Shown in pieces: positions 1 through 5,462 of a stretch of 6,921 nucleotides of DNA; position 1 is the first letter of the stretch; each line of letters starts with the position of its first letter. The notes under the pieces were generated by a model. The model was not told where the DNA came from. It saw only the letters and a program-made list of their open reading frames with translations, and made no database searches. Made by a program: the position numbers and the translations under genes. This DNA is from Actinomycetota bacterium. Lineage in GTDB: Bacteria; Actinomycetota; Actinomycetes; Nanopelagicales; Nanopelagicaceae. The stretch covers positions 1 to 6,921 of the forward strand of contig RFMK01000087.1 in the NCBI GenBank assembly GCA_009927705.1. The letters run 5' to 3'.

Positions 1-450
1 AATCTTGGTGCCCTGGTCAGCTGAAGTTTCTCCTGGGTAACCAAGCGCGATCATCGCTGCTGATGCAGGAACAAGGCGTGTGATCAAGGACTTCGAAGCT
101 TCCTTAGCGAGAGCAAGTACCGCAATTACTTCAACGAGAAGTAGTGGCACTGTAAGAATCCAGTCGACATAACGATATGCCTCGTTAAATGCCATTGAAC
201 TGGTGTTTACATCATGCGCAACATTGAAAGTTCCTTCTGCTGTTGCGTGCTTGAATGAATCGAAAATTCGCAGGTAGTGATAACCGGCGATAAATGTCAC
301 CATCGACGAAAGTACGAGCGCATTGCGGTACTTAGGAAGAACGCGATTCTGTGACACGAGAGTGTAAACAGTGGTTGCAAGCATCGAGACAAGTCCGAAT
401 GAAAGGATGTTGAATACGATGCTCCACTGAGTAGCTGTTAACTGAATCAA
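1..450 (-). CDS. actR: Actinorhodopsin, light-driven proton pump (N-terminal 150 residues; C-terminus beyond window)
   Basis: This is the N-terminal part of a retinal-binding microbial rhodopsin, an inner-membrane pump that exports protons in light. The frame is open from a TTG at 450 to the window edge, giving 150 residues of a family usually near 250. Helix C carries RYVDWILTVPLLLVE (residues 93-107), the rhodopsin signature. By alignment to proteorhodopsin, Asp96 is the proton acceptor, Thr100 and Glu107 (donor) are the pump residues, and Leu104 sits at the tuning site where Leu favours green light. His58 in helix B matches the histidine that pairs with the acceptor. The later MIALGYPGE (133-141) resembles actinorhodopsins. 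Helices A to D are visible; the retinal lysine of helix G is off the window. No ATG or GTG lies upstream before the in-frame stop at 484-486, and a GGAGG supports the TTG. It is divergent from murI. The family call is firm; the subfamily is from recall. Confidence 0.93.
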   Translation of the reverse strand, partial: MIQLTATQWSIVFNILSFGLVSMLATTVYTLVSQNRVLPKYRNALVLSSMVTFIAGYHYLRIFDSFKHATAEGTFNVAHDVNTSSMAFNEAYRYVDWILTVPLLLVEVIAVLALAKEASKSLITRLVPASAAMIALGYPGETSADQGTKI

Positions 451-455
451 ATTAG

Positions 456-460
456 CCTCC
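456..460 (-). promoter_or_regulatory. Shine-Dalgarno GGAGG for the rhodopsin gene
   Basis: On the minus strand GGAGG lies five bases before the TTG at 450. It decides the start, because the only other candidates in frame are internal to helix A. The site overlaps one copy of the 9-mer TCCGTGGGC repeated upstream. Confidence 0.75.
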
Positions 461-597
461 GTGGGCGAATAAGTTTGCTCGACTCAAATAGGGCCGAGCG
501 ATCGCCTCTGTCCGTGGGCCCATATGAAGCCTCGGCCGAGCGCGACTAGGTAAAAGGGTCCTACTTACTCGTGAGTTGTTCAAGCCATAATCACGGT

Positions 598-623
598 ATT
601 TCTTAAGAAATGTTATAAACATT
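598..623. promoter_or_regulatory. Two overlapping palindromes, candidate operator
   Basis: ATTTCTTAAGAAAT (598-611) is a perfect 14-base palindrome. It overlaps AATGTTATAAACATT (609-623), an inverted repeat with 6-base arms around ATA. The second contains TATAAA (614-619), which could act as a -10 element on the plus strand, although no good -35 is seen 16-18 bases upstream. The position between two divergent genes fits a binding site for a dimeric regulator. The regulator is unknown, and AT-rich DNA produces such palindromes by chance more easily than mixed DNA. Confidence 0.4.
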
Positions 624-629
624 CACTTC

Positions 630-660
630 TTACTGGGGCAAAACGGACATCCCGTAGACT
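630..660 (+). promoter_or_regulatory. Candidate murI promoter giving a leaderless mRNA
   Basis: TAGACT (655-660) fits the TANNNT actinobacterial -10 pattern and lies seven bases before the murI ATG, so transcription would begin at or next to the start codon. TTACTG (630-635) is a possible -35, but the 19-base spacer is long. The only purine-rich motif before the ATG, GGAG at 663-666, is one base away and too close to act as a normal ribosome binding site, which supports leaderless initiation. Confidence 0.35.
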
Positions 661-667
661 TCGGAGC

Positions 668-1462
668 ATGTCGAGCAACGCTCCAATCGGGATTTTCGAT
701 TCGGGCCTTGGCGGTCTCACAGTTGCTCGCGCCATCATCGATCAACTTCCTCACGAATCCATCATCTACTTTGGCGATACCGCACGCGGGCCTTACGGAC
801 CTCGGCCGCTTGCCGAAGTGCGTTCCTTTGCCTTGGAAATTATGGATTCCCTCGTCGCCGCTGGAGTCAAAGCGATTGTGATCGCATGCAATACCGCTAG
901 CGCTGCGATGCTTCGAGATGCACGTGAGCGCTATGCCATTCCAGTGATTGAAGTAATTCAACCCGCAGTCCGTCGCGCAGTATCGGCGAGCAAGAGCGGA
1001 AAAGTCGGCGTCATTGGAACCCAGACCACCATCGATTCCCAGGCCTACAACGATGCTTTTGCGGCCGCGCCTCATCTCTCTCTTACGACCGTGGCCTGTC
1101 CTGATTTTGTCAGCTACGTCGAACGCGGTGAAACTTCCGGTTCAGCCGTCACTACTGCCGCAGAGAAGTACTTCGCGCCTTTAAAGAGCGCAGGTATCGA
1201 CACTTTGGTCTTGGGTTGCACTCACTATCCGCTTCTCACTGGCGTCATCTCCTACGTCATGGGAAATGAAGTAACGCTGGTTTCAAGCGCTGATGAGACG
1301 GCAAAAGATCTTTATCGCGTTCTTGTTGAGAAAGATTTACTGCGATCGAGCGCGAGCCCGGCTGAGTATCAATTCATTTCAAGTGGTGACCCCGATACCT
1401 TTGCGCACTTGGCCAGACGATTCTTAGGGCCCGAAGTTAACTTCGTGAAGGGAAAAATCTAA
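668..1462 (+). CDS. murI: Glutamate racemase
   Basis: MurI interconverts L- and D-glutamate in the cytoplasm and supplies D-Glu for the peptidoglycan stem peptide. The 264 residues match the normal family length. The N-terminus has GIFDSGLGG (8-16), with Asp11 at the active site, followed by YFGDTARGPYG (34-44). The two catalytic cysteines are Cys74 in ACNTASA and Cys184 in GCTHYPLL, with His186 beside the latter, so the two-base cofactor-independent mechanism is intact. CPDFVSYVERG (144-154) is the usual inter-domain motif. No alternative start exists upstream in frame for at least 60 bases, so the ATG is secure. Its GGAG is only one base away, which suggests leaderless translation. The gene ends one base before rph and so very likely heads an operon with rph and rdgB. 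Confidence 0.97.
   Translation: MSSNAPIGIFDSGLGGLTVARAIIDQLPHESIIYFGDTARGPYGPRPLAEVRSFALEIMDSLVAAGVKAIVIACNTASAAMLRDARERYAIPVIEVIQPAVRRAVSASKSGKVGVIGTQTTIDSQAYNDAFAAAPHLSLTTVACPDFVSYVERGETSGSAVTTAAEKYFAPLKSAGIDTLVLGCTHYPLLTGVISYVMGNEVTLVSSADETAKDLYRVLVEKDLLRSSASPAEYQFISSGDPDTFAHLARRFLGPEVNFVKGKI
1447..1452 (+). promoter_or_regulatory. Shine-Dalgarno GAAGGG for rph, inside murI
   Basis: GAAGGG lies within the last codons of murI, 11 bases before the rph GTG. Its place inside the upstream gene supports coupled translation of the two. Confidence 0.45.
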
Positions 1463-1463
1463 C

Positions 1464-2195
1464 GTGAGTGATATCAAGCGGATCGATGGACGAACGGCTC
1501 CGCAACTTCGTCCGATCTCCTTCACTCGTCATTGGCTCGACAATGCTGAGGGCTCGGTGCTCGTTTCATTTGGCAAAACCCGCGTTCTCTGCGTTGCCTC
1601 ATTCACCCCAGGAGTTCCACGGTGGTTGGTTGGAAGCGGAAAAGGTTGGGTGACATCTGAGTATGCGATGTTGCCGCGTTCTACACATACACGTTCCGAT
1701 CGCGAGAGCGTTAAAGGAAAACTTGGTGGTCGCACTCAAGAAATTTCACGTCTGATTGGTCGTTCATTGCGTTCGGTTGTGGATATGAAAGCGCTTGGCG
1801 AGAACACCATTGTGTTGGATTGCGATGTTCTTCAGGCTGATGGAGGTACTCGCACCGCTGCTATCACTGGCGCATATGTCGCATTGAGTGATGCGATTTC
1901 CTGGGCCATGAAACAGGGCCTTATTTCTGGCGCATCTCCGCTTCGCGATTCCGTCGCCGCCGTAAGCGTTGGAATCATTAATGGTACGCCGATGATGGAT
2001 CTTTGCTACGAAGAAGATGTCACGGCAGAAACCGATATGAATATTGTCTGTACCGGCGATGGAAAATTCATTGAAGTGCAAGGCACTGCAGAAGGCAAGC
2101 CTTTTGATCGCGCCTTGTTGAATGAATTACTCAATCTGGGTTCACAAGGTTGCCAGCAGCTGGCACAACTTCAGCGCGATGCGCTGGCTCAATAA
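1464..2195 (+). CDS. rph: Ribonuclease PH, tRNA 3'-end processing phosphorolytic exonuclease
   Basis: RNase PH removes nucleotides 3' of the CCA end of tRNA precursors, using phosphate as the attacking group and releasing nucleoside diphosphates; the family works as a hexameric ring. The 243 residues are of usual length. Visible family motifs are YAMLPRSTHTRSDRES (67-82), LGGRTQEISRLIGRSLR (87-103) and the strongly conserved DCDVLQADGGTRTA (119-132), whose GGTRT binds phosphate. MMDLCYEED (177-185) carries the metal-site aspartates, and IEVQGTAEG (203-211) closes the fold. The start is GTG at 1464, one base after the murI stop. In mycobacteria a metallo-beta-lactamase-fold gene lies between murI and rph; it is missing here. 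Nothing suggests degradation of the gene. Confidence 0.97.
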   Translation: MSDIKRIDGRTAPQLRPISFTRHWLDNAEGSVLVSFGKTRVLCVASFTPGVPRWLVGSGKGWVTSEYAMLPRSTHTRSDRESVKGKLGGRTQEISRLIGRSLRSVVDMKALGENTIVLDCDVLQADGGTRTAAITGAYVALSDAISWAMKQGLISGASPLRDSVAAVSVGIINGTPMMDLCYEEDVTAETDMNIVCTGDGKFIEVQGTAEGKPFDRALLNELLNLGSQGCQQLAQLQRDALAQ

Positions 2196-2210
2196 CTTCC
2201 TTTTATAGAA

Positions 2211-2813
2211 ATGACAGATCTAGTTCTTGCCACGCGCAACAATGGCAAGATCGTTGAAGTGCAACGTCTGCTCTTGGAGTATGCACCTCACATTAATCTT
2301 CGATCAGTTGCAGATTTCAATCTCGATGATGTGGAAGAGACTGGAACCACCTTCGAAGAGAATGCTCTTCTCAAGGCTTCAACAATTGCTCGCCAGACTG
2401 GCTTGCCTGCGCTGGCTGATGACAGTGGAATCGCAATCGATGCGCTCGGGGGAGCGCCTGGCGTCTTTTCTGCGCGCTGGTCCGGTGTTCATGGTGATGA
2501 TGCAGCCAACATCAGGAAGGTTCTCCGAGAACTGGAAGATGTCTCTGAAGCTGAACGCGGGGCACAGTTCGTATGCGTGATCGCTCTTGCTCATCCAGAT
2601 GGTCGCCATCTCATGGTTCGGGGTGAAGTTGCGGGCGTGGTCCGCAGATCACCCATCGGTGAATATGGATTTGGCTACGACCCAATCTTTCAGCCATCTG
2701 GTTTCGACATCACCACAGCGCAAATGGACCCAGAAACCAAAGATTCCATCAGCCATCGCGGCAAAGCGCTGCGGGAGATTGCCCCGAAAATTGCTGCCTT
2801 TATTGGCGCTTGA
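2211..2813 (+). CDS. rdgB: Non-canonical purine NTP pyrophosphatase (dITP/XTP), RdgB/HAM1 family
   Basis: This cytoplasmic homodimeric enzyme hydrolyses dITP, ITP and XTP to the monophosphate and pyrophosphate, keeping deaminated purines out of DNA and RNA. The 200 residues are full length. The substrate-binding loop ATRNNGK (7-13) is followed by TFEENALLKA (47-56), then ALADDSGIAIDALGGAPG (67-84) with the catalytic and metal-binding Asp70/Asp71, then SARWSG (87-92), GFGYDPIF (153-160) and the base-binding SHRGKAL (181-187). The ATG lies 15 bases after the rph stop with no clear Shine-Dalgarno before it, so reinitiation by ribosomes leaving rph is the simplest explanation. It is the last of the three closely spaced housekeeping genes; a gap of 84 bases follows. 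Sequence and length are typical. Confidence 0.96.
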   Translation: MTDLVLATRNNGKIVEVQRLLLEYAPHINLRSVADFNLDDVEETGTTFEENALLKASTIARQTGLPALADDSGIAIDALGGAPGVFSARWSGVHGDDAANIRKVLRELEDVSEAERGAQFVCVIALAHPDGRHLMVRGEVAGVVRRSPIGEYGFGYDPIFQPSGFDITTAQMDPETKDSISHRGKALREIAPKIAAFIGA

Positions 2814-2885
2814 AAACCCATGAGTAACCAAGGCCGAAGGTAGGCTTCATCCATACTGTGAGCCTGGTACGGGTTCGGAATCTAC

Positions 2886-2892
2886 GAAGGAG
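2886..2892 (+). promoter_or_regulatory. Strong Shine-Dalgarno GAAGGAG for the lysine-rich membrane protein
   Basis: GAAGGAG sits five bases before the GTG at 2898 and fixes that start. It is the best ribosome binding site in the window, which suggests the protein is made in quantity. No convincing promoter was found in 2814-2885, so the gene may be read from the murI operon or from a promoter I could not recognise. Confidence 0.8.
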
Positions 2893-2897
2893 TAGTT

Positions 2898-3677
2898 GTG
2901 GCAGCAAAGAAGAAATCAGCAAAGCGCCCAGTGAAGAAAGCAGCTGCAAAGCGCCCGGTTAAGAAAGTAGTTAGAAAGTCTGCAAAGGCAGCGAAACGTC
3001 CGGCAAAGAAAGCTCCTGCGAAGAAAGCACCAGCTAAGAAATCTTCAGCGAAGAAGTCGACTGCGAAACGTGCTGTTGCAAAGAAGACCGCCAAAGTTGA
3101 TGCTTCGAAAATCGTTATTCCACCAGTTCCATCTCGCGGAACCACCACAGTTACTAGCGCTCCTGCAGCTACAAAACCAACAGCTGCTCCAGCGACTCCT
3201 GCAAAAAAGAATTCCAATGGAGTTCTATTCCTCGTAATTGCCGGAGTAGCACTTCTAGCGATTTTTGCGCTCACAAATTCATCCAATAAAGATGATGCGG
3301 CACCAAAGCCCACAGCTTCTGAATCGATGTCTGAAGAGCCAACCGCTGAACCATCAGAGAGCGCAAGTGAAGAAGCCGGAACTGGAACATATGAAGCGCC
3401 ACAGAGCTTCGTAGCAATCCGCAATAGCTCTGGCGGCGTCACACTTCGTTGGAAAGCTCCAGCAGCTACAGAAGGGCTGACTGGTTATGCAATCTCAGTT
3501 TCCTATAACGCGAAAGATTTCACTGAAGTCGGAACAGTCGCTGCAGATCAATTGAATTTTGATATTGCTCTTGCAGGCGATGAGGGCGGAACCCAGTTCC
3601 TTCTCCAGTCGGTTTATTCCGATGGAACTAAGGTCGATGCGAAGAAGTTCTCCTTGAAGGGCAAGTACCAGAACTAG
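2898..3677 (+). CDS. Membrane protein with histone-H1-like lysine-rich N-terminus and C-terminal FN3-like domain
   Basis: I do not recognise a named gene. The 259 residues fall into five parts. Residues 1-66 hold 24 Lys and 5 Arg, no acidic residue, and Ala/Pro/Ser spacers in AKRPVKK and AKKAP repeats, as in the tails of bacterial H1-like and nucleoid proteins. Residues 67-107 form a Pro/Ala/Thr linker. GVLFLVIAGVALLAIFAL (108-125) is a single membrane helix. Residues 132-160 are rich in Glu, Ser and Pro. Residues 167-250 resemble a fibronectin type III domain, with VTLRWKAPA and LTGYAISV placing the usual Trp185 and Tyr197. There is no signal peptide. The positive-inside rule puts the basic tail in the cytoplasm and the FN3-like part outside. 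Tail binding to DNA, RNA or acidic lipid is inference. The start is set by GAAGGAG five bases upstream. It ends 30 bases from a convergent gene. Confidence 0.88.
   Translation: MAAKKKSAKRPVKKAAAKRPVKKVVRKSAKAAKRPAKKAPAKKAPAKKSSAKKSTAKRAVAKKTAKVDASKIVIPPVPSRGTTTVTSAPAATKPTAAPATPAKKNSNGVLFLVIAGVALLAIFALTNSSNKDDAAPKPTASESMSEEPTAEPSESASEEAGTGTYEAPQSFVAIRNSSGGVTLRWKAPAATEGLTGYAISVSYNAKDFTEVGTVAADQLNFDIALAGDEGGTQFLLQSVYSDGTKVDAKKFSLKGKYQN
2919..2967 (+). repeat. Imperfect 27-base tandem repeat in the lysine-rich tail
   Basis: A 22-base unit beginning GCAAAGCGCCC at 2919-2940 recurs at 2946-2967 with two mismatches, a period of 27 bases. It encodes AKRPVKK twice. Looser AAGAAA-containing units continue to about 3095 and encode the AKKAP/AKKS repeats. 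The near-identity at DNA level suggests recent duplication within the tail. Confidence 0.75.
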
Positions 3678-3696
3678 AGCCTTTTAAGCTTCTTTT
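3676..3696 (+). terminator. Weak candidate terminator at the convergent junction
   Basis: AGAGC (3676-3680) can pair with GCTTCT (3688-3693) around a 7-base loop if one T is bulged, and a T-rich run follows (TTT, then TTGCACTTTT). The stem is short, so this may be no more than T-rich spacer. It is the only terminator-like element I see between the converging genes. Confidence 0.25.
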
Positions 3697-3707
3697 GTTG
3701 CACTTTT

Positions 3708-5462
3708 CTATCGATTAAGAACTTCTCTAATCGCTGAAACGTAGGCATTAACGCCAGGCGGATTGAGGTGCACTCCGTCGGTGGCGAAGTACTCTGGATG
3801 ATTAGCAGATATCGAAGCCCAGTCCACGACAGTTGTGTTGGGATAACGGCTCACAACGCTGGCAATGATCTCGTTGTTGGCATCTTTCCATGACCGTGGA
3901 ACAGCAGTATTCACCACGATTATCCGCGGTTGGCTTTTAACGATTTCCATCAGTGAAACAACATCAGCCTCAATCAGTCGATTGTTATTTCCTAAATTGA
4001 GAACGACGGGGGATTGACCAACGAATTGCTGATCAGTCTTGGCAACTTGAATCAATTCTCCAATTTGGCGTCCAACTCTGGCGTTGATCAATTCAATTCG
4101 CTCGAATTTAGCTAAGACATTTCGTATACCGAGAATGACTGAATCGCCAGTGACCCATAGGCCGGGAGAATCGCCGTCAGTAATGACTTGGTCTAGCGCT
4201 TCATCTTTGTTTTCGGCCGCAAGCTTCTCCTGGGCAGCAAGCCGGTCAGCTTTCTCCATCGCATTAATCGAGACTAAGGAAGTTGCAGCGATTGTCACAA
4301 GGATTGCTGCCACAGTTGAAAGTTGTTGGCGAAGTCGTACTGCCCGGGTGCGATATTTCATGCCGCGGAACCAGAGTTCAAAGTATCCGCGACGCACAGG
4401 TATCTCTATATAGCGAAGTGAGATATCGGCTAGCGCAAAAACAATCAAGATTCGAAGTGCATAGAGAGCCCAATCATCGCCGACCAGATCGATAGATGGA
4501 CGGGTGAGTTGGAAGACAATCCAATGCCATAAATAGATGCCATAGGAACGCTCTCCAATCCACATCAATGGCCGAGTGCTCAAAAGTGGTGCGAATCGTG
4601 ATGCCGGATGAACGACGGAAACGAGAGTGGCGCAACCAAAGAGCGCCGAGAGTGGAAATGCGATGCGATACAAAGTGGGATCTGTCTCGTTGATGAAGAG
4701 GAAGGTGCTGAGCAAACCAAGAAGGCCGACGACGCCGATGAAGTCAATGAAATCTTCTGCACGTTTAGAGATCTCCTTGGAGAGATTTTGTGGTTGCCAA
4801 CTCACCGCAAGTGCAGAACCCAAGAACAATCCGATGGAGTGAGTATCGGTTCCAAAGTACACATGGCTGATTGCCGACTCCTGGCTATCGATTCGAATCG
4901 AATAAGCAAAGAGCGCGACTCCGGATGCGAGTGCGATGGCAAGGGCAGCAAATGGAATGTTCTTCTTGCCAAAATAACGCAAAATAAAGAGAAGTACGAG
5001 GGGCCAGATGAGATAGAACTGTGCTTCAACAGCAAGTGACCAGGTGTGTTGCAATAACGGTGGTCTACCTATTGCTTCGAAATAATCTTGTTGACGAGAC
5101 ACGAGCGCCCAATTCATCGAGCCCGTTAGAACGTAAGGAACATCAGCAATGAAACGACGGACAGTATCTGGTGCATAAACGCCAATGAATAAAGTAGTAA
5201 AGACAATCATCGCAATCAGCGCAGGTACAAGTCGCCTGATGCGGCTGAGATAAAAAGCGCGGAGATCGAGAGTTCCAGATCGAGCAATTGAATCAAGAAT
5301 CAGTCCGGTAATGACATATCCTGAAATAACAAAGAAAAGGTCAACGCCAAGAAAGCCGCCAGGAATCCAATCGATACCTAGGTGATAAAGAAGAACCGCT
5401 ATTACTGCGACGGCGCGAAGGCCATCAACTGAGTCGATATAGCGATTATTGGAGCTCGACAT
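3708..5462 (-). CDS. OafA-type membrane O-acyltransferase (acyltransferase 3) with C-terminal SGNH domain
   Basis: The family moves acyl groups, usually acetyl, across the membrane onto envelope polysaccharides, peptidoglycan or lipids. Numbered from the ATG, residues 9-360 form the acyltransferase 3 domain of about ten helices. They include DGLRAVAV, LLYHLG with His27, GGFLGVDLFFVISGY (35-49), FYLSRIRRLVPA and QHTWSLAVEAQFYLIWP with Glu146. A further helix near 383-400 leads to a periplasmic SGNH domain: WVTGDSV (Ser441), LGNNN (Asn492) and DGVHLNPPG (Asp562, His565), so a serine-type catalytic set is present. This two-domain form is known from OafA and OatA, in which the SGNH part completes transfer to the acceptor. 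The substrate here is unknown. The ATG shares one base with the stop of the upstream coiled-coil gene; a GTG at 5465 would overlap it by four. Either way translation is coupled. Confidence 0.93.
   Translation of the reverse strand: MSSSNNRYIDSVDGLRAVAVIAVLLYHLGIDWIPGGFLGVDLFFVISGYVITGLILDSIARSGTLDLRAFYLSRIRRLVPALIAMIVFTTLFIGVYAPDTVRRFIADVPYVLTGSMNWALVSRQQDYFEAIGRPPLLQHTWSLAVEAQFYLIWPLVLLFILRYFGKKNIPFAALAIALASGVALFAYSIRIDSQESAISHVYFGTDTHSIGLFLGSALAVSWQPQNLSKEISKRAEDFIDFIGVVGLLGLLSTFLFINETDPTLYRIAFPLSALFGCATLVSVVHPASRFAPLLSTRPLMWIGERSYGIYLWHWIVFQLTRPSIDLVGDDWALYALRILIVFALADISLRYIEIPVRRGYFELWFRGMKYRTRAVRLRQQLSTVAAILVTIAATSLVSINAMEKADRLAAQEKLAAENKDEALDQVITDGDSPGLWVTGDSVILGIRNVLAKFERIELINARVGRQIGELIQVAKTDQQFVGQSPVVLNLGNNNRLIEADVVSLMEIVKSQPRIIVVNTAVPRSWKDANNEIIASVVSRYPNTTVVDWASISANHPEYFATDGVHLNPPGVNAYVSAIREVLNR

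Larger units (their letters stand above)
451..667. other. Divergent intergenic region between rhodopsin and murI
   Basis: These 217 bases must hold the promoters of two divergent genes. They contain two pairs of direct 9-mers, several short perfect palindromes (GCGATCGC at 498-505, TGGGCCCA at 515-522, CTCGGCCGAG at 531-540) and an AT-rich stretch with two overlapping palindromes at 598-623. I could not identify a convincing -35/-10 pair for the rhodopsin on the minus strand. The GC-rich half lies next to the rhodopsin gene and the AT-rich half next to murI. Confidence 0.7.

Noticed and set aside
498..505. GCGATCGC, identical to the cyanobacterial HIP1 octamer
   Set aside because: A single copy in an actinobacterial context is most likely chance; no cyanobacterial signal elsewhere.
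623..1075. 150-codon open frame on the minus strand
   Set aside because: It lies opposite the murI N-terminus with its catalytic motifs and has no recognisable protein features.
2204..2209. TATAGA just before rdgB as a promoter -10
   Set aside because: It is one base from the ATG, too close for a leaderless start at that codon, and rdgB is close behind rph.
2829..2847. AAGGCC...GGCTT hairpin after rdgB as a terminator
   Set aside because: The stem is about five pairs with a bulge and no T-run follows.
2814..2890. T-arm-like GGGTTCGGAATC near 2873-2884, possible tRNA
   Set aside because: The loop has one base too many for the T-loop pattern, and the 75 bases before it give no acceptor, D or anticodon stems.
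2882..3442. 186-codon open frame on the minus strand
   Set aside because: It is the mirror of the lysine-rich gene: AAG/AAA repeats read as Phe/Leu-rich antisense. The plus frame has the ribosome binding site and a sensible domain order.
4608..5039. 143-codon open frame on the plus strand
   Set aside because: It lies opposite conserved acyltransferase helices, has no family motif and no ribosome binding site.
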